64,000 nt of DNA from Adiantum capillus-veneris. Lineage: Eukaryota; Streptophyta; Polypodiopsida; Polypodiales; Pteridaceae. Positions 11,271 to 26,106 of this stretch are shown in pieces; position 1 is the first letter of the stretch, and the number at the start of each line of letters is the position of its first letter. The notes under the pieces were generated by a model. It ran no database searches. It was not told the origin of the DNA and worked only from the letters and a program-made list of their open reading frames with translations. A program made the position numbers and the translations under genes. The DNA lies in contig CM043942.1 in assembly GCA_014529385.2 (NCBI GenBank), positions 55,985,340-56,049,339 on the forward strand, written 5' to 3'.

Positions 11271-12798
11271 ACTATAACTAGGATTTTGCTAGTCGAGTAT
11301 ACATCTTGGTGTTTTATCCAAGAGGAAATCATTGATGTCCGCTTCAGATGCTTTTTGGGGCTCATATTGGGCTAGTTGATATCAAACCATCAAACTCTGT
11401 ACACCATTAAAAATAACTAGAGATAAATCTTAATAGATAAAAGGCTCTTATCAAAATTCTATTATGATTACTTCTTGAGCCAAACTTGCAAAAACTAAGA
11501 AGGATCCAAACTTGGTTTTCGCCATCCTCAAAGATGATCTTGTTTTGGGAGCACTAAACCTGATATGTTGGATTCTCATTGCAATTTTTTTGGAAAGAGG
11601 ATGGGCCTTGCAACCACAAAGGAGGAAGTCAAAACCAAATGTTGGCATGAGAATCAACATTGCTATATACTATTCTCCTTAATATCTGCCAACTTATTGG
11701 ATTTCCTCTAAACATCGTGCACGAGTGGACAAAGCCATCATCTTGCACCTTATTAATAGTTTATAATCGAATGGGTTCATCAAAATTGTGGACTTGTCTT
11801 GTCTTTATACAAGTTTTGCTATGTTAGGTCCATTTGGTTTTGTTATTATATCCTACAACATTGAATTCTTGAACATTGCCAATATGTTTGATTTTGTTGA
11901 GGCTTTAGAGTAAAGGGAATGAAAGCCAAACTTTGTGATCATAAATCTTGTAGATGGCAGATATGCAAGGCTTGAGGAGCTAATTCTATGGAATGCTCTT
12001 TTAGCACAATCTAAAAGCATATTTTAAAGCCCTTTATTGCCATTTAAAAGATATCCCTTAACGTCTTTTTAAGATAACCTATGGAGCCAATCTCCCTATT
12101 CTCTCTACTTACATGTAGTATACTCTTTGACCCAATGGTCATGCCATTAGGCTTCAATGTGGAAGTTCGAGGCTCAAGTCACATTTTTCTTCATCGATTT
12201 TGTTTAGTGAGAGTGGAGTCAAAAGCATGTGATCAAGCTATAGAATACAAATTGCATTACAATGCACCCCCACCCAAAATTTTCCTTCTCTTGAGTTTTC
12301 AACACTTGTCAACGAATAGATCTTTGAGGTATATTGAATTGTTTCTACGATGTTAAAAGCTTGTCTTCGCTTCTTCGCTTCTAAGATGGCGTGCAATATA
12401 GTAGCTTCACGATGATGAATCATTGGACCACACAATGAACGCGGCTTTCCTACAACGCCAATGTATCACGATGTGGGAAGAATCTGGAGGTTTGCACTTT
12501 ACCATTATACCACCCACAATGCTCCAGTTACAAAAGTGCGTTCTTCTCTAAGAGAAAACACCCTTATTGATTGAGCTTATCCCCTTGTATGCAATTTGCA
12601 CCTTTATGAGAACAATCTAGCCTAGTTCGCACTCCTTTCAGTGTGAGATAAAGCACTGAGGCACTAGGGACCCTTCCTTGATGCACACAATGCCCTCGCA
12701 AGCACAAGAGTTTTGACATCATACCTGACTTGAGTGCTCATCTTCTGTTCACATTTGAGCTTGTTTTTCTCAAATTTGTAGCTCGAAGCACTCCCTTC

Positions 12799-12802
<4 letters not shown>

Positions 12803-12834
<32 letters not shown>

Positions 12835-12939
12835 ACCTTATGTTGTGAGCTCTCAATTGCCAACCTCATCTCCAATGTCAGGCATGTGACATGTTTCATC
12901 GGTCCCATGATTTTTTGACCATAGAGGGCACTCGTATCA

Positions 12940-12971
<32 letters not shown>
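12803..12971. repeat. Two (CT)n microsatellites
   Basis: Two pure CT tracts (12803-12832 and about 12942-12971), separated by about 110 bases, in the same strand orientation. Confidence 0.95.
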
Positions 12972-12977
<6 letters not shown>

Positions 12978-14653
12978 CAATTTTGGATGTGAAGAGGGGA
13001 AGATGGCGGGTCTAAGAATTTCCCTCTCTCCGGCAGCCCCGCTTGTGGGTCGCCCAGACGGTCATGGGTCTGCCCAGTCTGCAAGGTACAATTTCAGCTG
13101 CTCAAGAGGGTTTTAACTTGAAATGTACAACCACAAACAGGTTTTCTCACGCAGATTTATGGGCATGAAGTACACGTTTAGGTTTTAAAAGGCATTTTTT
13201 TCGAAATGGACAACCAGGTTTCTGGGTTGCAGAGAGCTCCATTTTTTCTGGCCAGGCCAAAAAGGCAGCAGACACATCCATCACCACAACAAAATAGTAT
13301 GTGCATTGGGTGGTTCTTCTGATGAAGGTAAGCTTGTTCTCTACTGCCAAGGTTTTTCAATCCTGTACAATATCTCGTGAAAATCCTGTAATAATTGTTG
13401 AGAGGAAATAGTTTAGTTGTGTTTCTTCTCTTACTCGGTCACGGAAAAAATTTGTAAGACGAGTTTTGCGCCTTGTGCTAATCCCATTCATATTTCCTCT
13501 GCACCTGTGTATGTATATGTGTTCACAAAGTGAAGCCTTCACTCATTCTAGTTTGGCTTATTTTGTTATTTTTTCTGCATCATGTTTATAGTGATGGCCA
13601 AAACTGCCTTGGTCTCTCCCTCTCTCTATTGTTCCATCATAGGAGTGCTCGCTCAGGCCTTAGTGTTATTTGCTAATGCCTGCATGTGTTTAAGTTAGTC
13701 GTCTCGTGTATGTACAAGGTGCGAGCCCCGGCATCTTTCAGGGGCAGATGATAGGGGGTGAGGGTTGTTTTGTGGTTGTTCGTTGCTGTTTGTGAGGTAG
13801 TTCTAGTCCATACATTGCCATATATCATGCCAGTCTTGCCCAAATCGCGTGTTGATGCTGTATGGATATGCCTGGCCGTGCCACTTTGTTTTCCCCTTAA
13901 TGGCGTGATTATGTGGCGCCTTCTTTTTGGGGTCATTGTGGCTATTATTCCATATTCCACCTTCTATGCTGTGGGGCAAGCAGTTTGATCGCCAAAAGCT
14001 AACTAGGGAAATCTTGGCCTGGTAGAAGCAGAGATGTATCTGGTGAGTGCCTAGGGTGTTAGAAGGAGCCTATCACTACGCGGATGTAGAGGAGCTGGAA
14101 AGCCATTCAAATGGTACAGGTGGTATATAAGAGGAATTTAGGATATACCACATTGGTGGGTCCATATTTCCGAAGTAATCTTGCCCCATGTGAGGTGGAA
14201 GAAAAGTCGTGTACGAGGCCAATTCCTCGAAACAAGTATATGACGCTCTTCAATGAATAGCCAGGTAATTTAACGCATTGAGTGTGAAGGGTGTGGAGAA
14301 GCTCTATTGATCTGCCAATGAGCGTACTAGCTGTTGAAGGCTCATGGTATGCAAGCAATCAATGTTTTGCACCACCCATAGTGCCATTCAACAAATAGTA
14401 GAGAAGATAGAATCCTTCACAAAGCATGTATAGTAGCCGATTGCATATCTAGAGTGTCGCTTCTATATCCTAAGTGCACCAACATGAAGAGTGGATCCTT
14501 AGCTTCTGCTCAAAATAAGATGAGAACCAAGAAATTTTAAAATCTAGGAGACGGCCTCAAGTCTTAAAACCATAGTGAAGGTCCACACATACATATAGCA
14601 TACCATATTGAGCATGAGGGCTATATGTATTTTTTCTTGCCAACAAGTCTAAT

Positions 14654-14691
<38 letters not shown>
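14654..14691. repeat. (CT)n microsatellite
   Basis: Pure CT tract of about 38 bases. Confidence 0.95.
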
Positions 14692-14694
<3 letters not shown>

Positions 14695-15539
14695 AGTGGA
14701 TCAATCTAGTTGAAGACCAATATAACTCTATAGTCTCTATCTTGAGAAGGGACAATGGAGGCGTATGTATTGATTTAATTCATTTCTCTCTCTTAAGAGC
14801 AGTTCAACAACAAACTTCTCTTACCTACATCCTTTGTGGAGAGGATGAATAAGATAGTGAGTGAGATGGCATTCCCTCGCTTGCATCATGCCCCTCTCCC
14901 TCCCTCTTTTGAGGTGAAGCAGTTGATTTATGTAACCACTTTCGGCGAATGGTCGGACAAAAAATAGTGAATTACCACAATTTGCAACTCTTAAAACACT
15001 TTTACTCTTCTAAGCATCTGATATATTGAACAAAACAAGAGACTGAAGAGAGAGATGACAAAGATTGTGAAAGAGAATCGGTCGCCTTGAATCGCCACTA
15101 TCGACGCCCCCGGTTGGGGATTTGTCTATTGATTGACCGTGTACAATTGACGGCGGGAATTTGCAATTAGTCTTCTTCAAAGTCGCAATCTGTATGTACG
15201 AAGTGTGTGCTTAAACTATTCATTGAGTGTGTCAGTGCACACAATATGCTCTTAAAATGGCTTGCGCTCAAAAAGCAGCCCAATAATTATAGTTTGCAAG
15301 AAAAAAGCCCCCCCCTCCCCCGGTTCCCCCCCTTCTCCAAATTTGCGATTTGCAATAAAAACAGCTTATGCTTTTTCTCTATTGTATGAGAGTGTAGGGA
15401 GAGAGAATCCTCTCTCCTGCCGATGAGGAGAAACCTCACCCTAATGGAAAAAGCTTTTGGTATGTTATGTGTATGGTTATTGGATGCAACATGGAAGTGG
15501 ATGGTGAGGGAATTCATGTTTTTTTAGCTCTCATTGTAA

Positions 15540-15923
15540 CAAACTTGGACACTCTAAGTCAAGATTCTACCGCGACACAGCAGAGGTTCACTTCAAAACA
15601 GTTTCACAATTCACAATTGATTCGACACGGCCCACGGAGTTCCGTTCCTAGAGATATTGGCCCCAAAGACTGGCGCCCCTTTCGGTATTTCTTTTTGTAT
15701 TAATCTGAGTTCAAAGTACAAGAGAGTGGAGGGTTCTCACTCTCAGACTCTATGTCCAGATGCTTTGAGTTGTGAGGGGCTTATATTTAAAGGTTACAAG
15801 GGATGCCCATAAGCAAAGCCCGAAAAGCAAGTCAAATTTTAAAAGCTCTTAAATAAAGCAACTGGTCCAAAAGCTTCCCCAAAAACAGCCAGCATAAAAT
15901 CAGCTTGCGCAAAAGCTGGAATT
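15540..15923 (-). repeat. LTR-like sequence cut by the assembly gap
   Basis: Read on the minus strand, this runs from a TTTAAATATAAG TATA-like box (near 15790) through a block ending 'ACTCAGATTAATACAAAAAG' (possible polyadenylation region) into a GGAACTCCGTGGGCC-type U5-like stretch. The layout fits the U3-R-U5 order of an LTR. No end was identified and its upstream side is lost in the gap. It might be the 3' LTR of the minus-strand gypsy element to its right, but the sequence does not obviously match the 20079-20930 LTR. Confidence 0.35.
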
Positions 15924-16123
15924 NNNNNNNNNNNNNNNNNNNNNNNNNNNNNNNNNNNNNNNNNNNNNNNNNNNNNNNNNNNNNNNNNNNNNNNNNNNNN
16001 NNNNNNNNNNNNNNNNNNNNNNNNNNNNNNNNNNNNNNNNNNNNNNNNNNNNNNNNNNNNNNNNNNNNNNNNNNNNNNNNNNNNNNNNNNNNNNNNNNNN
16101 NNNNNNNNNNNNNNNNNNNNNNN
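15924..16123. other. Assembly gap (200 N)
   Basis: A run of exactly 200 N, a conventional scaffold spacer, so the true distance is unknown. Frames drawn through it are not real. Confidence 1.
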
Positions 16124-17850
16124 TCTATGACTCCCTCTAAATGCATGTACTTTACATGCACTGCATTATGTCCAGGATATGGAGGTTGTTGACCCAACAC
16201 AGGTTTGAGGTCTTTCCATACCCATCAGAGGTCTTTGAATTGGGGCCATATTAGGTTGATATCTATACATGGGTTTTCCCTGTGGCTTCATAGGCACATA
16301 TTGAACATTCATCATACTTTGGTTGATAATAGCACTCATTGGTCTCATGGTTGGTCCATTTACCCTCGAGTGCACACCATTTCTGCGGCCTTATTGGTTG
16401 TCCTTTTTGAGGTATCCCTTGCCTTGGTCCCTTCATAGGTGCTTTTTGCATGTTATTCATCATGTCATTCATCCTTTTTGAGCATGTCTTCTATGGATGA
16501 AAGCGGTGCTGCAGCAGCCGTTCCCACTTGTGCTAGTTTGGTGGATGCTGTTTTCTGGCTTTGGTTATCCTTAGGGACATCTTCTTCATTGAAAATATCA
16601 CAATTTGTCTCCTAAGTCAATAGCATATGACACACACTTTTCTAGGGTTAGATGCTTCTTGCTATACAATATTACATGAAGTTCTTTGTTTAGCAGTCCC
16701 TCTAGAAACAATGATACTAGTCTTTCTTCTGCAAGTATTTCTAGCTCTGGGCATATTGCAATGTATTGCTTCATTCTAGTTGCACAATCCCTAACAGACT
16801 CACCTTGTTCTGTTTGAAGCTATAGATTTGAGCTACCGTATTGTGTTTGATCCCCGTTTTGGAACATGTAGCTACAAATCCTTGAGCTAATGTATTTAAG
16901 TCCATGATTGACCTTGGTGGAATGTTTTGGAACCATGTTAGTGCTTTCCTTCTAATGTCATTCCAAATCCCTTGAATTGAGTATGGAAATCAAATATGCG
17001 TTATGCTCTTAGCACTTGTTTAAAGCTCACTAAGTGGTCATATGGATCCCCAGATCCACTGTATTTTTTGACCCATTTTTGAAAATTAGCTGGTCTGACA
17101 CGTCTATTTGGTTCAACTCCCGGTCTCCTGGCAGTTGGTCCTGTTCCGAGTCCTTCAAACCAGTTTATTGGAAATAGTGACTCATGTAGCGTTGGACTCT
17201 GGCTTTAGTGTCACCAATTTTCTTTGTGATAAGGTAGTTTTTGGTTTTTTAACATTGCTCTCAAAAGATCTCTCGTGGAGTTCATTTCTTGGAATAGTTT
17301 CTGGTCCTTGGCTGAATATCCAATCCCTTATGGAGTACCCTTGGTATTTGGTTTGTTCCACCTCCTTAGGAGTCATCATAACAAAGTTATTGTTAAACAA
17401 TCCCTAAACAGGTAGGCTGGTAAATCTGCCAAACCCTTGTCTTTGATTTTGAAGATATAAATGATCTTCATGGGTGCTAGCTATCCTGATTTGGCATGCA
17501 AAGTCCATAGAAGATCTTTGACGTTTCTATCCTCCCAACAATAGACTCCGATCCTAGGATTATCCATGCTAAGTCGTTTCAAAGGCTTCAAATTAACTTG
17601 ATCGTATCCCTCAAATTCTAAAGTCGGTGGTCCTTCTTTTGCTGCCATATTTGGAATTATGGTATATACTTCTAACCCCCATTTGTCTATCAAATAAGGG
17701 TTTTCAACTTGTAAATACTGAGTTGCTTTTCTATCCATGTACATTTTTCCTTGTTTGTTCGCCCTGATTTCCTCTTCAAACTCTATGTTATGGTCATCAA
17801 TGCGAATGGCATACTCTTCATTAGGATCCAAGTAAACCTGAGCTCCATAG
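16124..17850 (-). pseudogene. Ty3/gypsy gag polyprotein, broken
   Basis: Gag forms the particle that packages element RNA. On the minus strand the N-terminal part is open at 17481-17831 (begins MDPNEEYAIRIDDHN) and 17182-17400. The central gag core reads 'ESVRDCATRMKQYIAICPEL' then 'LVSLFLEGLLNKELH' (about 16640-16800), the typical retrotransposon-gag pattern. A Met/Pro/Gln-rich C-terminus follows (16166-16472), with a degenerate metal-knuckle-like 'WTNHETNEC'. Frameshifts separate the parts. The 200-N gap truncates the 3' side. Confidence 0.75.
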
Positions 17851-18219
17851 CAATTAGTCTTATAAAAGGAGAGTGTGCTTATATCGCACTGTCATTCTGG
17901 TTTCTGATGAGTCGAATAGGAAGACATTTCAGATGTTGATTCTGAAAAAGTGTCTGAGACTTCTTCAAAGATAGTGTGCAAGTGATCGCCTTGATTCACA
18001 CTCTCTCCGGTGGATACTCAACTAGCGGTCTTGCCAAATATGCCTTGATTTGCTAGTATACGACCAGATCTAGGTTCATATAGACTCGTGAAGCCATGGA
18101 TAGAGTACTTACCATCGAATTGACTTGTTGTCAACTTCTTCCACTTGACTTGATTGCAACGTCTGTCAAGCTTTCAATTCCTTGTTTGTAACCTGATTCC
18201 TTTATCAATTTTGATCAAG

Positions 18220-19520
18220 TTAGCTATTATTTCACAAAGACTGTACAATTTTTGCTAGGTATTGTAACTGGTTTATGTGTATCACTTCAAATTGAGCTAA
18301 GTGAGTTAGCAGTTGAGACTTTCAGATTCTACTTTGCAAAAAGTCAAAGGACTAATCTGCAACCTAGAAACTGAGTGAACATGTACTAATTTGGATATGA
18401 TTGAACCCAAAATTTCTTGGGTGGCTTTGTATTATGTTGGTCCAACACTGTACAAGTTCAAAAGTCAAAAAGTTCGTCTCTGGGTATCATTACCAAAAAA
18501 TTATGATTATTTACTTTTCTTAATTTTTTGCACTTTTTAGCTTGATTTGCCAAGTATGCAATTTGTTAAGGTCTTTGGACAAGTTTCGCTAAGTTTAAAC
18601 AAAATTTGTTCAAGTTATCAACTATTTTTGTGTCCGCAGTCTCAATTTTCAAGAATCTGGCTTAAGTATCACTTTCGTGATCCAAATTCACCAAAATTGA
18701 TTTGTGTGGTCTACTTGATATGCTTAACCTTGTGCTATACTCAAATGTGCAAAAATATCCAATTTTGTAGCAAAAGTAAATAATCGTGATTATTTACTCT
18801 AGCTAATTTTTTGTAAGTTTTTGACACAATCTTGCCACAGATCTGTTAAGCAACTTAACTTAAGCTTCCTAGCCTAGTTTCATCAAGTTTCGATAATTCA
18901 TGTTCAAATGGTCAACAGTTTTGTGTCTGATGGCTGACTTTGCAAATTTGGCTACATTTTGCAATCCAATGATCCAAATCTTACCAAATTTGATTTGTGG
19001 GCTTAGTATAACATGCTAAAACTAGTGGTATGCGTGTTTGGTAAAAAAAGTTGAAAAATGGGACAAAAGTAAGTAATCTTGATTATTTACTTTTGGTAAA
19101 TTTTTGCATCTTTTTGGTCAAATGAACATGTACACTTGTTTATCACATCAATATACGCTTTTGAGTCAAGTTTCACTTTGTTTGAACAAAATTTTTCCAA
19201 TTTACACTCAAGTTCTTGAAAGTCAGTACAGAATTCAGTTTTTACAAGTTTTTGGTGAGTTTAGTGGTCCAAATTCTAAGGGCCATTAAAAAGATGTTTG
19301 TACACATGCATAGAGTCTCTGGTATCAACCTTGGTCACTTTTGAGCTGAAAGTAAATAATCGCGATTACGCGATTATTTACTTTAGGCCTAAAATGAACA
19401 CTTTTTTTGAACTTTTTCCCTGGACAGTCTTTTCATGAGCTATTAAAGCCTCTGAGTGAAGTTAAAACTTAATTTGCCCTAAAATATCAAGAAAAAGTAA
19501 ATAATTTGAGTTTTTGCAAA
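18220..19520. repeat. Diverged ~285-bp tandem array with palindromic cores
   Basis: Variants of the inverted repeat AGTAAATAATC / GATTATTTACT recur at about 18497-18519 (half), 18775-18798 (11-bp arms, 2-base spacer), 19065-19094, 19349-19384 (perfect 16-bp arms around ATTA) and 19494-19506 (half). Spacing is about 280-290 bases until the last, shorter step. Between cores, words such as 'TGATCCAAAT', 'CCAAATTTGATTTGTG' and 'TCAAGTTTC' also recur in order, so whole units are repeated. A related half-site occurs at 20409-20424, and another at 61600-61620. The array sits in the untranslated leader of the minus-strand gypsy element. Confidence 0.85.
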
Positions 19521-20056
19521 CCCTTGAAATTTTTACCTCAATGCATCCTTGAGCTTACCCACTGGTTCATACAACTTTTAAAGCATACTCTGCAGTCGGA
19601 CTGAGTGGTGGACAATCTTCTGGTGCTATTTCTAGCCATAGACCTGAAATTCTGCAACGTCACATAAACACTCACAATCGATTCTTTTGGAGAGAGCAAT
19701 GTTCTGAAATCCCACCTTGGATCTATTTACCCTACTCCTAGGTTCTGCTGCAATGGGGTTGTGAAAAGTGTCCACAAACACTCATTTTCTTGTTTTTTAT
19801 GGTTTTTTGAGCCTTGATCTTAAGACTTGTCTCGTCCATCAATCATTTTCGAAATCCGAATCTAATCCTACAATCATACATACACATCTAAACGTACTAA
19901 CAAGCTACCTCACTTCAACACACTCTACTACACACAAAAGACGACACTCTTAAGCGATGCGGTTTTAAAAAGAAGTTTTGACTCTACGAGATCCTAGAGG
20001 AAGTTAAAGGATAACTTCACATGACGCTCGTGTTTTTCCCTAGTTTAGGTCTCTTC

Positions 20057-20076
20057 GATCCCCGACAACGACACCA
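20057..20076 (-). promoter_or_regulatory. tRNA primer-binding site
   Basis: On the minus strand the 20 bases begin TGGTGTCGTTGTCGGGGA, close to the TGGCGCCGTTGCCGGGGA site common in plant Ty3/gypsy elements. It lies 2 bases inside the LTR edge (20079, TGTGGGACGG on the + strand), as required for priming minus-strand DNA synthesis. The two C-to-T-type changes fit decay of methylated CpG sites. Confidence 0.85.
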
Positions 20077-20078
20077 AA

Positions 20079-20930
20079 TGTGGGACGGGTGTCTAACCTC
20101 ACTCCTATCTTATTGCACACATAGCAAGAACTACGAATATAATTGTCAATCCATGGGATGAAGCTGACTCGACTAGTGCATAGAGGCTACAAGAGGTTGT
20201 CAATCTCTTGGAAAACAACAAACAACTCGCATCTAACTCAGGTTACACTCAAATGACTGAAATCACCAAAAGCTAATCGCTCATCGACAAACAGATCACA
20301 TCCGTTACAACATCAAACAATATCCAAACGTTACGAAAATTCTAGGACATGTTTATAAGACTAAGCACACATGCTTATGGTCTCAAATCTCACTTTAGGT
20401 CAAATGAAAAAATCACGATTATTAACAGCAGTGAGTTTTTGACCTAGTCATTTTCGGTCCAGAATGCATCTAAATGCTTAGCAATGATGCCCCAATACCC
20501 CACCTATACTTAGTTATTTTAAATCCTAAATTCCTACTTATGATGAAAGTAGATGCATAGAGCTCTTACCTGCGGTTGCAACCCAACAGACACGACTGCA
20601 ATGTGACAATCAGGGAGAGAGTAGGAAGCGCAAGAAGGGAGAAGTGAGCGCCGTTAGCTCACACTGTGTTTCTATTATCCAAAACTTCTTAAAAACTTAC
20701 AAAAATTGGCTTTTATACCTTAACCAAGGTTTTTGGTGGTCAAAACTAATAATCTGGGAGCTCTAACTAAAGACAGGTTGATACAATCAAGAAGCTTGTA
20801 GCCTCGGCTCATCAATTATAATATTTATCTGGAAAGTAGGAGTTACAATATTCAAGATTCATCAAAATAATAAATGTTTTTACAATGAAAGCTCCAAAAA
20901 ATGATATCCGAGTTAGCTTGCTGCTAACAT
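20079..20930 (-). repeat. 5' LTR of the minus-strand gypsy element
   Basis: One edge is fixed by the adjacent primer-binding site. On the minus strand a TATAAAAG-type box lies near 20712. The outer end near 20930 is approximate: it is where integrase sequence of the next, plus-strand element becomes readable. Confidence 0.65.
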
Positions 20931-20934
20931 CTAT

Positions 20935-22060
20935 CGACAAGGGAAAGACCGACATCTTAAACTGTGTGCAAATGAGGAGGAATATCTTTCTATTTTAGAA
21001 CAAGCACATGCAGGTCTAGAAGGAGGTCACTTCTCTCATGAAACCACGGCCAAAAGCTATATTGTTGGCAGGCATTTGGTGGACAACTTTATTTCTTTAC
21101 GCAAAAGAGTTTGTTTGACGATGGAATGCATGTCAAAGAGCATAAATACTGACAAGGGTCGATAATATGCCATTGTGACCTATGATGGGAGCACGAGTTT
21201 TTGCTAGGTGGGGTATAGACTTTGTGGGACCAATCTAACCACCACCTTACAAAACTCACGTACAATATATATTTGTGGTCACAAATCACTTAACCAAGTG
21301 GGCTGAGGCATGGGCCACTAGGAAGAACGATGCTATAACCATTGGTGCATTCTTGTATGAATGTGTATCCACTAGGTATGACTTCCTACTAAGCTTGTGA
21401 GTGATTGCGGATCGCATTTCCTCAGTGAGGTAATAGAATATATGTTAGATGAGTTTATGGTAATCCATAACAAATATGCTCCCTATCATCCTCAAGCGAA
21501 TGGTCAAGCAGAACATACGACCAAAATTCTGAGCTCTATACTAACTAAAATTGTTAGTTTAGACAGAGCAGACTGGGAAATTTATCTTCATTCTGCCTTA
21601 TGGGCTTATCGAGTTTCCTTCAAAAAATCTTTGAACACAAATCCTTTTGATTTGGTATATGGCTTGGATGCGATCTTGCCAATGGAACATTACCCACTCT
21701 CAGAGTTTCTACTGAGTTAGAATGGAAGGGACACAAATTGTTGGAACAACTTAAAGATTTAGAACGATTAAATGAGCAACAATTAGTAGCCATTGCTCAC
21801 ATCTATGCACAAAAACAAAAACAAAAACAAAAACAGTTCTTTGACTTATAATTGCTGACCAAAGTTTTCAAACCCGGGGACTTAGTCTTAGTATATTCGT
21901 TGAAACAACATGTACCTAAATTGAAGAAAAAAGGACATGGTCCTTTTGTGATTGAAGATGTTTCACCAAGCGATGCAGTCAAGTTAGCTACATTAGATGA
22001 AGAAATTATGGCAAATTGGATTAGTGGACGTCGGCTTCGTAAATACAATCTTCCCTTGAC
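20935..22060 (+). pseudogene. Ty3/gypsy integrase with C-terminal domain
   Basis: Integrase joins element cDNA to the genome. The zinc-binding part shows 'EQAHAGLEGGHFSHETTAKS' (about 20999-21058). The catalytic core starts at 'WGIDFVGPI' (21210-21236) and continues 'IFVVTNHLTKWAEAWATRKN' (21269-21328). The open part 21397-21720 holds 'VSDCGSHF' with the second Asp and 'YHPQANGQAEHT' with the motif preceding the catalytic Glu. The frame at 21852-22265 gives the C-terminal strand region 'KPGDLVLVYSLKQ...HGPFVIEDV'. Several frameshifts and stops. RT and RNase H are missing on the left, where the minus-strand LTR abuts. Confidence 0.9.
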
Positions 22061-22239
22061 TAGCGAGCTTTTGCAGAGAATGCACGTAGCTAAGGAAAGA
22101 AAACTTAAACGACAACAGGTGATAGACGAGGCTTGCATTCAGATTCTAAAAACAAAAGTTGCAAGGAAACCTATTCTACAATGTGTACAAGTCAATACTC
22201 TCCAAATTCAACCCTTAGCTGAGGATGAGGTAGAGACTG

Positions 22240-22550
22240 ATGGACAAGTGGATGGATGGTCTTGATATGCGGATCAACGTGGTTTTGAAGGAGGGATACA
22301 AAGTGAAAGCCTTAGCGGACATAGGAGCTCGAGCAAATGCTCAGTTACTCAACTTTATCTCAAGGCAACAACTCAACCACTTGAGTATTGTCAAGCCAGT
22401 ATCAAAGCCTGTAATAGACAAACCACTCCAACACTAGGAAAAATTAACTTGAATATTATGGTTCATGGATTTTCCTACCCCATACTTTCATAGGTATTGT
22501 GAATGAACACATGAATGAAGACCTAATACTAGGGGTTCCATGTGCATGAA
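22240..22550 (+). pseudogene. Retropepsin-like domain downstream of integrase
   Basis: After the integrase tail the sequence reads 'INVVLKEGYKVKALADIGAR' (22269-22328), which aligns with the retropepsin start (ALxDxGA, here DIGA). One frame change later come 'TPTLGKINLNIMVHGFSYPI' and 'NEDLILGVP', the C-terminal strand and ILG motif of aspartic proteases. Protease normally lies upstream of RT in gypsy pol. Finding it after integrase, as also seen at 43750-44130, suggests a family-specific extra domain. LTR-A sequence follows at once. Confidence 0.65.
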
Positions 22551-22825
22551 GCTTTCCATCTTCATGGCATCAATTGGGCTTTGAAGAACACAAATATTGT
22601 ATTGTAAACAAGTCTCTCTTTCAGTGGTAGAAGCTATACTAAAAAGTCCTTTTGAGGGGGGACCGGCTCCAAGTAAATCCGGTCCTCAATTGTTGTCAGT
22701 CTTAATCTCTCTCTCTCTTTCAAGTTATTTTGCATGCCAAGCTAACAAGTTACGTTGTTTTGTGTTATAGGACTCCAACCAAGCACTTTCTTTTTTCTCC
22801 TAAGGAATATCCTTAATGAAACACT
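22540..22825 (+). repeat. Partial LTR-A, plus orientation
   Basis: Matches the 3' portion of LTR-A: 'GAAGCTTTCCATCTTCATGG', 'ATTGTATTGTAAA', 'GGGGGGACCGGCTCC' and 'CCAAGCACT...TAATGAAA'. Similarity fades after about 22825 before the LTR terminus. Its position right after the integrase/protease frames suggests it belongs to that element's 3' end. Confidence 0.7.
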
Positions 22826-22945
22826 TATAATTGTTCTCAATTAAGGAAAATAGCTTAATTATATCACAAGGGTGTCCTAAACAAGAAAGAGACCCATGGA
22901 AGCTTCCTAAGCCAATTGTATCATATCATATAAATCAATGCATTG

Positions 22946-25680
<2,735 letters not shown>

Positions 25681-25802
25681 ACAAGGTGTATAGATGCTCA
25701 ATCTAGAAATAACAACCAAAGAGCATCAAACCCTTGCTTGTGTATGCAAGTGTTTGATGCTCTCTGACTATTGTTCCTAGATTGAGCATGTATACACCTT
25801 GT
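25681..25802. repeat. Foldback: 51-bp inverted repeat with 20-base loop
   Basis: The left arm 25681-25731 and right arm 25752-25802 are complementary at 44 of 51 positions, with no gaps and a 20-base loop. Six of the seven differences are transitions. A transcript would form one long, slightly imperfect hairpin of about 120 nucleotides, in the size range of plant small-RNA precursors or foldback elements. No flanking target duplication was found. Confidence 0.9.
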
Positions 25803-26106
25803 GACATGGTTTTAGTAGTTGGTTATGGTGGCATTATGGCTACAGACAAGTGTTCTATGGATATTCTCTTAGCTCACTTGAGCTTTTTGATGTGCATACT
25901 TTAATCTTGGTGCTAGTTATGAGTACTTGATTACCATCACAATATTCGGTTCACGTGGATACTTAGTTTTATACCAAATTCGGGCCTAATTGAGCAACAT
26001 CAGTCTGGACTATTTATGGTGGCATGTCAAGCCATTTTTGGAGGACTTTGATTAATTGTATTGCTTGCACTTGGTTGTTGTTTGAGCCAAGGATAGGGCT
26101 GAAATT

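Larger units (their letters stand above)
11430..15539. other. Unassigned region with microsatellites
   Basis: I recognise no gene or transposon protein here. Open frames of 60-95 residues occur on both strands, the longest overlapping ones at 13673-13988, without codon or domain support. (CT)n tracts lie at 12803-12832, 12942-12971 and 14654-14691. Parts such as 13000-14000 are less AT-rich and could be old host or retroelement sequence. Confidence 0.5.
16124..20930 (-). mobile_element. Minus-strand Ty3/gypsy element, 5' half
   Basis: From right to left on the minus strand: 5' LTR (20079 to about 20930), a 2-base spacer, primer-binding site (20057-20076), a long leader (about 17950-20056) with a palindrome-centred tandem array, and gag (16124-17850). 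Protease, RT and integrase would lie beyond the assembly gap and are not seen. The primer site resembles the TGGCGCCGTTGCCGGGGA site used by Athila/Tat-type gypsy elements. Those also have unusually long leaders, so that lineage is likely but not proven. Confidence 0.8.

Noticed and set aside
13673..13988. Overlapping 95- and 76-residue frames on opposite strands
   Set aside because: No domain, splice or start context supports either strand.
15832..16200. Frames running through the N block, and likewise 57796-58315
   Set aside because: They translate unknown bases; nothing can be concluded.
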